In this document: positions 38,820-48,746 of the stretch, one piece after another
How positions within the stretch are numbered: the first letter of the stretch is position 1
Layout: every line of letters begins with the position of its first letter
From: Symsagittifera roscoffensis
Lineage: Eukaryota > Xenacoelomorpha > Acoela > Convolutidae
DNA length: 64,000 bases
Direction: 5' to 3'
Assembly (NCBI RefSeq): GCF_963678635.1
Contig: NC_087069.1
Location: 23,036,360 to 23,100,359, forward strand
The notes under the pieces: generated by a model
What the model was told of the DNA's origin: nothing
Databases searched by the model: none
What the model saw: only the letters and a program-made list of their open reading frames with translations
Translations under genes and position numbers: made by a program

Positions 38820-39660
38820 AACTATGATTTTTTGAGCACTATCAAGGTAAATTCAGGTGTTCCTGAAGGAAGTGTTTTCGGGCCTCTTTTTTCATATTAT
38901 TTATAAATGATTTTCCCGACTGCGTGATTAACGGTATAATTTTTGCATACAGCGACGAAAGAAAATTTTTACCAAAAACTACAAATTCCATTTTAATCCA
39001 GAACGACATTGATAGTCTTTTAACTTTTACACAATTAATTGGTCTTAAATTTCACCCTTCAAAGTCGAAGATGCTATGTTTGAATCAATTCAAGATACAT
39101 CATTTCATTTGATTGAATCAGTTCTTGAGCAAATTAATGATATCAAAGATCTTGGTAAGTTAATATCCATTAACTTGAACTGGTCAAATCACATTGATAG
39201 AACAAGTTGCGAAATGTTCATAATTATTTAATTTCATTCACAGAACTGTACCAACATTCTGTTAGTCGCAAAAAACTTCGACAATCATTGATTTTTTCTG
39301 TTTTACTTTACTGTTCCCATGTTTAGTTGCCTCTTATTTCTAGTTTACGCAAAATGGAAAGTTTTCAGATGAAGTAGTCCGTTGGATTTACCATTGTGAT
39401 GATTACAACACCACTTTACATATACTATTTTGCTACCAATTTGTTTTCAAGTTGCTCGAGCAGATCTCGATTTCCTATGGAAAATTGTAAATAAGAAAAG
39501 AGAAACATCCAAAAATTCTCAACCCAAATCCTGGTCTCTTACAACACGATCAAGTGGAAACAATTTTTTCGACAACCAAAATTTTCACAAATTCAAGTCA
39601 GACATTAATTTTTTTGTTCGCGCACCAAGACTAACCAACTACTTTGTTATCTCTTAATGT
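38820..39660 (+). pseudogene. Decayed Jockey/CR1-type non-LTR reverse transcriptase
   Basis: Fragments in shifting frames match the C-terminal half of a LINE RT. SGVPEGSVFGPLF is motif B', with the INDFPDCV position broken by a stop. IIFAYSDERKFL is motif C, where YADD has become YSDE. IQNDIDSLLTFTQLIGLKFH, PSKSKMLCLN and IKDLGKLISINLNWSNHID follow, then VRWIYHCDDYNTTLH and the 39430-39657 frame LPICFQVARADLDFLWKI to FFVRAPRLTNYFVIS. At least four frame changes and several stops are present, and the 5' half including the endonuclease is absent. This is an old, dead copy. Confidence 0.8.
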
Positions 39661-41260
39661 GATCAGCTTTGAACGCCCTCTTTCCTTATTTATATATTCA
39701 TTGGACTTTTTCGAAAAAACTCAATTTTTTACTTTATAAACTCATGCTCTTTTTTTTGCAAATTGTGAGTGTTCTATCTGCCGATCCTAAGTCATTCTTT
39801 ATATTGTAAGAAAATTTATAATTATTTTTCTATTTCAATTATTCAAACCAAGTGTTATGCTTAATGTTGTTTTTACTCTTTTTAAAGAAGTCGTTTTTTG
39901 AGTTTTTTACTTCAAGGGTTACTTATATTACCAAATCAAGTTGGTAAAATTACAACCAACAAAAAAAATTGCATAATGAGCTAAGATGAAAAAAAATAAG
40001 TGGTAATTCTCTTGCTAACAGAGCCTTGCCGGGAATGAGACGAGATGAAATAAAGTGTCCTGTGCCTAATTTTTTTTGACTGGAAAAGCCCTAGTTTCCG
40101 ATTACAATACACTAGCTTACCGCAAGGGTAACAAAAAAATCTTGTTGTTAATCACGTTTACGTCGGAGGGGGACTTGACAACTTTTTAATAGTCTTGATT
40201 TTTTGTATCTTTTTTTGGCTTTTTTAATTTAATTTTTGTTTAGTATTATTGGTTTCGGTCTGAATTTCATCGGTATAAGAAATTGATTTTGCTCCGTTTA
40301 TGAAACCGAATTTTTTTATTTGAGTGTAATTTATGCGTGAGACGGATTTAATATTTTTTTTAGTTGTCTTAGTTTCTTTTTGTTTTTATTTCGGCTTTTT
40401 CTTTTGTCTTGTTTTTTTTCGACTGAATAGGTTTTCGGCCAATAATCTATTGCGTTAGATGCATCATGTGTTTTTTTTCACCTATGGATGAAAAGTGCAT
40501 CTGTGTTGAGGTCCATTAAGCCAAAAATTATGGTTGATCCGAAAACAAAAGTTGACGTCAATTGATCCGAAAACAAAAGTACCAAAAAAATTGGTTGTCA
40601 AAAAAAATCAGCTTTTTCCTTTAAATGCCAAAATTTCAATTTTGAAAACAAACGAGAAATAAAATCACTACAAAAAACACGCTTTTAGCATTTTAAAGCA
40701 TTCACCAAAACGACATCACATGGTTAGGTTTAAATTAATATGATCAAAATCTGAAATTGTGGCATAAAAGTTTTGAGCGGTTAAAAAATTTGAACTTTTA
40801 ACTTTTATACTACTAGCCGACCTTATTTAAATAAAATAAATTGTATCCTTATGCTAAAGCAGAATAATTTTGGTGAGCAGACAAAGTAAGAGCCCGAATC
40901 ATTTAGGCCGAATAAAAAAAAACGAAAAAAAGAACGGAAAGTATACAAGTCAGTTTGGTAATTTAAAAAACTACAGGAATTAATCAGCGACGCCTGAGAA
41001 TACCTTGAAAAGTGGATACGCCGCAAAACAATTTCGGGTGCCAGTTAAGTCGACAAAACATAGGCCGTCAAACTAAAAGCCGACTAACCAATTTTTCCCC
41101 CGAAAAAAATTTCAATGTCAGACACCAAAAAAAAGAAAGGACAGGCCGGGAATCGACCGCTGACCAAAATTATTAAAGACAACTGCCTTACGTCCAGCCT
41201 AAAGATGCAGTTGTTTCATAAATTTTTTTAGGAAGCTTTAAAAAAAGTTTGCTCTTATGG
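39661..41260. other. AT-rich stretch without a recognised gene
   Basis: T-rich then A-rich DNA, probably including decayed 3' flank of the LINE. A short minus-strand stretch at about 41136-41200 faintly resembles a tRNA or tRNA-derived SINE (GGTCGATTCCC, like a B box), but no cloverleaf can be folded. A weak tandem pair, ATTGATCCGAAAACAAAAGT, lies near 40530-40580. Confidence 0.5.
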
Positions 41261-41437
41261 AAAAAATGATTATCATACAAATTTCATATATGAGAATTGT
41301 ATTATGAGCATTTTTTTCATTCCAAAATGACATCTTATTTTTGACGTCCAAAGCACTTCTATTGAACAATGAACGCTATTATTTCATTTGAACATTGTTT
41401 TCAGAGCATTTCCGAATTTTTTTTGAATAGAAAAATT

Positions 41438-42170
41438 GTTAACATTCAATTTTACAATTTCCATATTGCATGATAAGTATTTTTTTCATTCCAAATTGAA
41501 TTGCTGTTTTCGACGAAAAAAAAACTTACATTGAGAAAAAAACGCTTTTGACACATATACAGCTTCTTAGCAAACCTTTTCAAAAGATTTCTGTAAACTT
41601 TATCAATGATGAAAAAATTGCTTATCATACAATTTTCATATATGGGAATTGTATGATAAGCGTTTTTTTCATTCCAAACTGAAATGCTGTTTTCGCTGAA
41701 AGAAAAACTTACATTGAGCCAAAAACGCTTTTGACACATATACAGTCACTCAATAAACCTTTTAAAAAGATTTCTGAAAACTTTATCAATGATGAAAAAA
41801 ATGCTTATCATACAATTTCCATATATGGGAATTGTATGATAAGCATTTTTTTCATTCCAAACTGAAATGCTGTTTTCGCAGAAAAAACAACCTACCTTGA
41901 GCCAAAGCCGCTTTTCTATTTTATACAGCTTCTTAAAAAACCTTTTCAAAAGATTTCTGAAAACTTTATCAATAATGAAAAAAATGCTTATCATACAATT
42001 TCCATATATGGGAATTGTATGATAAAGGTTTTTTTCAAAAAACAAAAACCTCAATTTTTTCATCACACGACTGTTTTATTAGAATCAAACAGCCGCAGAA
42101 ATTAGTTTAAACCTTTCTTCTATCATTTTTCAAAATTGTATGAAAATTGTATGACAAGCATTTTTTCCAT
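41438..42170. repeat. 183-bp tandem repeat carrying 58-bp palindromes
   Basis: CTTATCATACAATT occurs at 41621, 41804 and 41987, exactly 183 bp apart, with a more diverged copy at 41438 and a partial one near 42140. Each copy contains a near-perfect palindrome centred on CCATATATGG: GCTTATCATACAATT on one arm and AATTGTATGATAAGC on the other, extended by A- and T-runs (41611-41670, 41794-41853, 41977-42036). The array lies just inside the right CCCGGG terminus of the putative 11.9-kb element and can be read as its subterminal region. Minus-strand open frames through it reflect the period being a multiple of three. Confidence 0.9.
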
Positions 42171-42230
42171 ACACTTGATGTATGGAATTGTATGATAAGC
42201 ATTTTCGGTGTATGGAGGTCAACCCGGGTG

Positions 42231-43003
42231 TTCCAAGTTGTCCGGAATAACTTTTGACCATTTTTCGTAACAAAGCAACGATATATCGAACAAATTTTGA
42301 TCTCTCTCCGAAGGAGGAATTTGCTCAAAGTTGCGGTATTTTACCAAATTTGACACATGTTGATTGAAACGAGCCTTTGTAAAGGCTAGATAATCCTGGC
42401 AGAAGGACCCACTGATGCGGGTTCTTGTTCAGCTAATTTATCAGCTTCGTCTATTTTGGCTCTAGAATCGTGCACATTGGTTATCCCAGGTAAAAAACGC
42501 ATTCAATGGGAAATGTAGCATTTACAAGCTATAGCAAGAGCGTTGCATTTTCTTCCAATGAAAATTCTTTCAAGTTTCGTTGCCAGCTCAAAACTCATTT
42601 TTTTAAATCGTCCGATTTTGTTGAGTAACTAGAAAGAATTAAACAACCAATAGGAGGATGTGTCATCATCGGAAACAAGCATGGGTGCTCCAACAACAGA
42701 TAGCATTTCGTTGAACTTTAAAATATTGTGAGAATCTGCTGCCAAATAAACTATCACATAGTAGAAAGAGTCTCTTTTTTCTAAAAGCTGGCGGGCTTTT
42801 AAAATTATTTTTTCAAAATAAAGCTGCACAAAAAGCGAATCAACTGCTTTTTCTCTTACGTGCATCTTGTATGTGTCGCGAATGCATTATTTTATATAAG
42901 GGTGCGAAAAATATTTGCCATTATCCGTGTCATATTCGCACAAACTTAAATCTCTGCATTCGCGTATCAAAAGTTTCTTTTTTTCTGATATCTGATGGAT
43001 TTA
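42231..43003 (-). pseudogene. Broken 3' continuation of the HEPN/NB-ARC gene
   Basis: Below the first stop (43003) the same frame continues with sensible protein: EKKKLLIRECRDLSLCEYDT, GKYFSHPYIK (the winged-helix HP-I motif that follows NB-ARC), KMHVREKAVDSLFVQLYFEK, then MSFELATKLERIFIGRKCNA. Stops interrupt it at 43003 (TAA), 42889 (TAA), 42631 (TAG), 42505 (TGA) and 42388 (TAG). From about 42395 the coding-like frame shifts (DYLAFTKARFNQHVSNL to DISLLCYEKWSKVIPDNLE) and stops dead at the CCCGGG terminus. Possible short introns exist (for example GT at 43012 to AG at 42954, and GTAAATG to TTCTAG near 42525-42465), but their phases fit poorly. Progressive decay is the simpler reading; unrecognised introns are the alternative. 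Confidence 0.6.
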
Positions 43004-44689
43004 TTTTGATGTACAATTCAGCCATGGTATCGCTGCAAAGTTGCCATTGAAAACGCTGGCACAGATCATTGTCAATAACTGTTCATTTTCAAGCCTATTG
43101 AAAGAAAGCTTGAGGCTGGATCTCAGCTTGTCCCACACCTGGCTATTTTTAATTTCATCAAACTCTTCTATTGTGAAGTCTTCATGTAATTTCACGTAGT
43201 TGAACAATAAATTGAGAATTAGAGGGATTCCTCCGCTACATGTTGAAATTTCTTTCAGAAACTCTATTTTCATTTCTGATTGTTTTTCAGAAATCCAAAA
43301 TTGAAGATCTTTTTCCGATAAAGGATCAAGTTTAATTACTTCGCAATCGTACGGATCCGCAAGAAAAAGGGTCTTATATCTCGCAGTGTATATTATTTGC
43401 AATCCTTTTCCTGTTTTCAAAAGCTCGCCTGTAACTGTTTGCAAGTCTCTGTTTCCTTCTTCTGAAATGAGAAGTAAATCTATGTTGTCGAAAATCAGAA
43501 GCAGGTGTTTGCTTTTTAAAACATATCTAACATGGTGTGCTAAAAGCGACAATGGATCTTCCGTTTCCTCTAAGCCTCCGGGGATTCCCGGGATTCCGCG
43601 TCCAATTTTTCTAGCAATATGCTGATCAAAATAACCAACGCTGGGAATCACGAAGTTTTCAAACCTTATCTCTATACAAACTTGATTCTCTGACTTGTTG
43701 GTTTGTCCATAGTAGTTTGCGAGAGCTGTTTTACCAATTCCTGGAGGTCCGTGAATTAGGGCGAGCTGTGAGTTAGCTAACGAGGTTTTTAAAGCCTCCA
43801 GCTCTAACTCGCGACCCGAAATGCAGTAAGGTCTAAGACTGCTTGAGCAAAGCTGCAAACTCTCTTTCGGATTCAACGTCAATTTATCCAACTTGGCTTC
43901 TAAAACATCATGTCCCTTTTCTACGGAGTCGAGTCTATCGCCAAATGAATTCCTGGAGCTCTCAAAACCAGTCTGCAATTCTTCTACCTCTGTGGTCAGC
44001 TGATTCAGTTGTTTTTCGTGTTCGCTAACTAATCTTGTCAGGCTTGGAATGTTTTCAGCAATTTTTTTCAAATTTGGTTCCAGAGATTGAACGAAAGCTG
44101 TAATTTCGCTTGGATAAAAGGCACAGAATTGTTCAAAAGACATGTTCTTGTTTTGGCTCAAAAATTCAAGACACGATTGAAGACTGGGAAAAATTGGCCG
44201 ACTTAGGGATTCATTTAATAATTGGAGCATAAACTTGTTGAGTTTTTCCAACTCTTTTTGAAATTCGCATGGAAATACACCTATTTCTAAGTTATTGTGG
44301 CTGAATTTGTTTCGAAACATTCTCAGATTTTCGATATACGGATTAAACATTTCGACTCCCCCATGAATAATCTCATTGGAAAGCAAGTCTGCAAGTAGGG
44401 TTGTGTCGCACTCTTCTATCGGCGGAACTTTTTCCTCAAAATGTTTTTTGAAGTACTTTTTCTTGTATTTTTTCAGATCGTCCGGGTCTTCGGTTAACCA
44501 GTCATTCCAGTTTGAGTCGTACAACTTGTCGATAACGTATTTGGTGAGGTCTCGAGATAACTGATCACATGTACGACGAGTGAGATAAATAAGACGCATA
44601 TGAAGATCGTCCTCCTTCCTCATAATTTCGCTGCCAGAACTGCTACTATGAGCAGGATCGCTTAAGGCAAGAAAACCGCCTGTTGCCAT
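43001..44689 (-). CDS. HEPN / coiled-coil / NB-ARC (STAND) NLR-like protein
   Basis: 562 codons starting at ATG 44689 (context AAAATGGC). Residues about 25-165 are a helical domain with the HEPN signature RNKFSH (R126-N127-x3-H131), resembling the DZIP3-type HEPN of animal NLR-like proteins; HEPN domains with R-x4-6-H are often RNases. Residues 205-272 are a coiled coil. The NB-ARC ATPase starts with SGRELELEAL, followed by the P-loop GPPGIGKT (314-321), Walker B LLLIFDNIDLL (396-406), a TAR sensor (435-437), GGIPLIL (486-492) and the start of a winged helix (LKLSFNRLENEQLL, VFNGNF). STAND proteins of this design are signal-sensing switches in innate immunity. The sensor part, expected to be TPRs, is not in this frame: it continues in broken form downstream and at 29.9-30.3 kb. 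The encoded half may be a truncated protein or the 5' part of a pseudogene. Confidence 0.8.
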   Translation of the reverse strand: MATGGFLALSDPAHSSSSGSEIMRKEDDLHMRLIYLTRRTCDQLSRDLTKYVIDKLYDSNWNDWLTEDPDDLKKYKKKYFKKHFEEKVPPIEECDTTLLADLLSNEIIHGGVEMFNPYIENLRMFRNKFSHNNLEIGVFPCEFQKELEKLNKFMLQLLNESLSRPIFPSLQSCLEFLSQNKNMSFEQFCAFYPSEITAFVQSLEPNLKKIAENIPSLTRLVSEHEKQLNQLTTEVEELQTGFESSRNSFGDRLDSVEKGHDVLEAKLDKLTLNPKESLQLCSSSLRPYCISGRELELEALKTSLANSQLALIHGPPGIGKTALANYYGQTNKSENQVCIEIRFENFVIPSVGYFDQHIARKIGRGIPGIPGGLEETEDPLSLLAHHVRYVLKSKHLLLIFDNIDLLLISEEGNRDLQTVTGELLKTGKGLQIIYTARYKTLFLADPYDCEVIKLDPLSEKDLQFWISEKQSEMKIEFLKEISTCSGGIPLILNLLFNYVKLHEDFTIEEFDEIKNSQVWDKLRSSLKLSFNRLENEQLLTMICASVFNGNFAAIPWLNCTSK

Positions 44690-44784
44690 TTTAGTTTAAT
44701 CAAAAGGAGGTAACGACACAAAAGTTGAAGAAATATTAACACTAAACAGAGACAAGACTGCTCATAACAGGGCAATGCCTTGAT

Positions 44785-45263
44785 TATTCCGACTGCCTTT
44801 TAAGATTTTTGGAGAAGTAATAACATAAAAAACATAAAAAAATGAAATGAAATGAAATAAAATGAACAATTTTTTTTCTAAAGTTTGAAATTTTTTTGAA
44901 AATCATCCCCCCACACGCCATATAAAGCACAAAAGAATAGATTCCGCTCCTTGTAACAAATAAATTGTGGCAAATAAGCTTCTTTCCACCAATTTGGAAC
45001 GATTTCTAAATTGGAACTAAATATGTCGCGCGTTAATTGTCACAAATTGGCCATAATGGCAATCTTTAAACCCTCATAAATTTACGAAAAATGATCACAG
45101 TGAAACATTTTTTTGAAATTTAAGCTCAGAACAACAATATCTTTCGAATGATTTTTTTTAAAAAATGGTCAAAACTGGCTAGTTAAAAAGTCGAGGTCTG
45201 TCTGACGAAAAAAAACCACCCCGAGCACAAATATTCCGTTACTTGCGTGTCGAAAGTCGGAAC
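44785..45263 (-). mobile_element. GTTCCGACT-family TIR element, copy a
   Basis: Inverted ends ATTCCGACTGCC (left) and AAAGTCGGAAC (right). The interior carries, in reverse orientation, AACGGAATATTTGTGCTCGG, GGTGGGTTTTT, CGCGTTAATTGT and TGGCGTGTGGGG, shared with copies b, c and d. It has no coding capacity. The flank GAGACAAGACTGCTC matches the DNA beyond the ends of copies b and d, so the true terminus may lie some 35 bp further out. Confidence 0.7.
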
Positions 45264-45800
45264 AAAAAGGAATTATTAACAAATATTGCTTTATAAACTA
45301 ATGTCAGTCAGTTTTAAACACAACTCAGTTGAAGGCAACACGTGTTAAATAAGGTCAAAAAAATTTCTAATAAAACACAATCTTTTATTTTTTTAATAAA
45401 ATAGAAATCTTTATTTCTATTTTACATACATATTGCCATCAAGCTGTGAAACGATGGATTTTAAATAGGTTCCGCCATATACCTCATTCATCAAAAAGTA
45501 CAAAACGCGTACCATGTGGACGTCCAAATATACCTACTTTTGCTCTGTTTGCAAATAAAATGAAACAAACATAGCTGTAGTCTCATGGTTTGATGTTGTG
45601 TATGGTTTATTCTAGCTTGAAGTTTTCGTGTTGTCAATTTTGTCGCTTCCGTAAAAAATTAGCTAAAGTTTGCCATTGATAAATAAATTGACTGATCTAG
45701 CGAACTGCATATTAAAACACATTTTAACTTGACTTCTTTTCCTTGCAGGTTATAGTCTTGCACGCAACTAAAATACGATAAAACGTTTTCCTTTTTTTTT
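45264..45800. other. No gene recognised
   Basis: AT-rich spacer with a short A/T-run palindrome near 45375-45425. Nothing coding is seen. Confidence 0.5.
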
Positions 45801-46210
45801 TGTTAATTCGGCTCATGTTTCGACCCCTTTTGACAAATGATTTGACTGTTCGACCAACAATTGGACGCATTCGATCTATGAATCCATCACGTTCGACACA
45901 AAACAGATCCTTAATCGACCCATAATTCGACACGATTCGATCCACAAATTGACCCTCGTCGACTCATGATTCGACCCTGTGAGACCCATAAATCGACTCT
46001 GTTTGACCAAAAATTCGACTCTGCTAATTTTTATTGACCCCGTTCTGCTCATCAATTGACACTAGATGACCCTGTGTTCGAGTCTGTTTGAACCATGATT
46101 CAATTTTTTTTGGCCCCTAAATCGATCATGTTTGACTCCATCGACCCTATTCGAATCCTGGTTGGACCCTGTTTGTACCCTGATTCGACTGTGTCTGATT
46201 GAATATTTCG
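45800..46210. repeat. Degenerate short tandem array, unit TTCGACCCTGTTTGACCCA-like
   Basis: Variants of ATTCGACCC, TTTGACC and ATCGACTCTG alternate every 17-21 bp across about 400 bp, with the core (T)TCGAC or TTGAC present about 20 times. Divergence between units is high. No protein reading makes sense of it. Confidence 0.75.
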
Positions 46211-46816
46211 TTTGAAAGATTCGACAAATATCGGACAAAAGTTGCGCCAAATATTGAACATCGATCGTCAGCCCGGGCAATGTATCTGTCAAATTTCTAA
46301 ATTTTGGTTTTAGTTTTAGTTTAAAATTGCCCGACAAGCAACTTTTTTTTCCAACTGTTTGGAAAAAAAAACTCGGGATCTGATAGCACCAAAAATCTTG
46401 TTTTTGTTGATTCATGTTTTATCTTGTTGAATTTTGAATTAAGTGACTGATCATTTAGCTTTTAGTGTCTAAGAGTGCTAATTTTTAGTCATGTTTTCTG
46501 AACATTTGCTCATTAGCTTAAATGAGAATTAATGTTTAAATTCGATATCTCTAAATCTGCAAGAGCAGCATTTGATTTTTCAAATCTTAATAAAAAAAAA
46601 CGTTGAATTGTCAAAATATCAACAATTAACTTTTGTATGAACAACTTTGAGATTGCTCTATGGGATGGAAATTACAGATCGTCGCAAAAAATGACTCAAA
46701 CTAAAACTACGCTTTAACTATCTAATAACAAAATTCATCAAAATTGAATCACATGTTTATTAGCCCTCCTAGATACAACAAAAAAGCAGCTTACAATTAA
46801 CCATCGAATCTTTATT

Positions 46817-47317
46817 GTTCAGACTTTCGATACGAAAGTAACGGAATATTTGTGCTCGGGGTGGGTTTTTTTCTTCAGACAAATTTCGACTTCTTAACTA
46901 GGAATTTTTTTTATCATTCGAAAGCTATTGTTATCCTGAGCTCATATTTGAAAAGATTTTTTACCTGTGATCATTGTTGAAAAGTAATGGGGGTTTAATG
47001 GTTGTCATTTTGGCCAATTTGGGACAATTATCGCGCAATATATTTTGCGCTATTAACCCGTAAGCGGAGAGTGAATCCGTCTTAAAATCGTTCCCAATTG
47101 GTTGAAAGAAGCTTAATTGCCATAATTAATTTGTTACAAGGAGCGAAATTTATCTTTTTGTACTTAATATGGCGTGTGGGGATTAATGTTTAAATTCGAT
47201 ATCTCTGAAAATTTTCATTAAAAATTTCAAATTTTAGAATTTTTTTTCATTTATTTTATTATATTTATTTTTTTGATGTTATTACTGCTCCATAAAACCT
47301 TAAAAGGCAGTCGGAAC
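46817..47317 (+). mobile_element. GTTCCGACT-family TIR element, copy b
   Basis: It starts GTTCAGACTTTCGATACG and ends AAAGGCAGTCGGAAC. The order is the same as in copies c and d: AACGGAATATTTGTGCTCGG, GGTGGGTTTTTTTC, TGTCATTTTGGCC, ATTAACCCGTAAGCGGAG, TTGTTACAAGGAGC, TATGGCGTGTGGGG and ACTGCTCCATAAA. About 500 bp, non-coding. Followed by ATTCAGGACTTCGCCTTAAT, as is copy d. Confidence 0.75.
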
Positions 47318-47689
47318 ATTCAGGACTTCGCCTTAATACGAGCAGTCTTGTTGTCTTAATGATTGCGAAACCAAACAATTGAGACTATTTGCTTTCAAGT
47401 TTCCCAGTCGACCCCTTCCCCAAACAGATCTCGATTGAATAACATTAACAAAAAGTGTCAAGATAAAAGCACCAGTCAAAACCTGAAAAGAGGCAGCTCT
47501 GATAGAAGAAAAACGAATAGAACTTTTGCAAACATTCTTGTCGTTCGAAAAGCTGCTGACTTTTACGCAGATATCTTTGCGAGGAAAAATTTTCTGTAAA
47601 ATTCTTCTTTGTTGAGTAAAAAAACGCGAAAGTTCTTTCAGAAGTTGGACAAAAGTTCAGAGGATACTTCACAACGTGTGTCTTAAGTT

Positions 47690-48338
47690 CCTACCCGCAC
47701 CGAGCGCCCATATATCATAATCGATTTTAATGTCATTATATGGTCAGCATCTATAAAATGGATTATAATCCCAATGTTTTTAGGCCAATAAAATCCATTA
47801 TAATAGATTATTATCGACTAAAATGGAATTTTTTGGGGGATTATTCATGAGTTTTACAATTTTTTTGTTCAAAATTATCTCTTTTTCTGTTTAGTGCAGT
47901 TGCTACGCATTGCATTTCATAAAATGTTATATTTCGAAACAAAACTTATATTTCTTTGTCTCTACTTCTTCAATTCATCGCAGTTTAACGCTTCATTTTA
48001 CTGCTTTTTCTTACCACAACGGCCCACCCCAGTTTAAACCATATATTTTGCACCATACAAAAACATGGCATACATTTCGCAAATTTCTCGCATCAAATTT
48101 AGTTTTAAAAATGAAATGTATTATAATCAATTATAGTTGAATATTATGGAGTTTATTTCAAAAACAATGGATTATAATGGATTTTTTTTTTTCAAAAATA
48201 ATCGATTATAATGGCAGTATAATCAATTTTTTGGTCTAAATTTTACATCTGTAATGGATTATAATGGATTATTTCTGTCTCGGTAACCCATTACAATTGA
48301 TTAGAGTCCATGGGCGCTCGGCGCTCGGAGCGCGTAGG
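47690..48338. mobile_element. Small TIR element with TTATAATGGATT internal repeats
   Basis: The left end CCTACCCGCACCGAGCGCCC mirrors the right end GGGCGCTCGGAGCGCGTAGG, the right side carrying an extra CTCGGCG step. Inside, GGATTATAATGGATTAT and AATCCATTATAAT-like palindromic units recur at least eight times in both orientations, concentrated near the two ends. About 650 bp, with no transposase. GC-rich tips on an AT-rich body are typical of miniature inverted-repeat elements. The target duplication is not evident. Confidence 0.7.
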
Positions 48339-48746
48339 TATGTGCGCAACAGTTTAGGAGAATCGACCAAGTAGTCCTGCAAAACGATTCATTTCATTAC
48401 CAAATTTGCCAGTGCGTATTTTGACAGACCATTCATTCATGTTTCATATAATTTGTGCTAATTGTAACTGCAAAAATTGAAAAGTTGTTTTGATGGCATC
48501 GCTTGAGCTTTGAGTCTGGGATTGCTGGTGTTCGATTGCAGCAGTATGGAGTCGTCAAAACTTGTGAAATCTTAAATTGGGAACTCACTCCGATTTATAA
48601 CACGTCCAATGTTTGCAGGGTATAAAAAAACTAGTACACCATGTGGTTCGAAACATTTCTGCTGCAAAACGTGTTCACTGTAACCATCCGTTGCGCATCT
48701 TCAAGAGCAATGTTTTGTTGTGAATTTTGCTCTATCTGGAATTTTT

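Larger units (their letters stand above)
30319..42228. mobile_element. Putative 11.9-kb insertion bounded by CCCGGGTTGACC termini
   Basis: The left end reads CCCGGGTTGACC inward from 30319; the right end reads GGTCAACCCGGG and finishes at 42228, an exact inverted match of 12 bp. TG flanks both sides (30317-30318 and 42229-42230), consistent with a 2-bp target duplication. Just inside each end are palindromic motifs built on CATACAATTTCCATATATGG. Coding sequence of the same NLR-like gene lies outside both ends. The interior has no transposase I can recognise and is filled with nested elements (Penelope-like, Jockey-like, tandem duplications). It may be one large element swollen by nested insertions, or two small elements of one family with rearranged DNA between them. 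Confidence 0.45.

Noticed and set aside
41130-41215. tRNA-like sequence on the minus strand with GGTCGATTCCC
   Set aside because: The acceptor and anticodon stems cannot be formed. It is at best a decayed tRNA-derived SINE.
41452-42066. Minus-strand frames of 95-106 codons with internal repeats
   Set aside because: The period of 183 bp is a multiple of three, so the palindromic repeat reads through. The peptides are low-complexity translations of AT-rich hairpins.
43001-44689. Bacterial contamination as source of the HEPN/NB-ARC frame
   Set aside because: It is embedded in eukaryotic repeats, lacks bacterial neighbours or a Shine-Dalgarno start, and its parts resemble animal NLR-like proteins.
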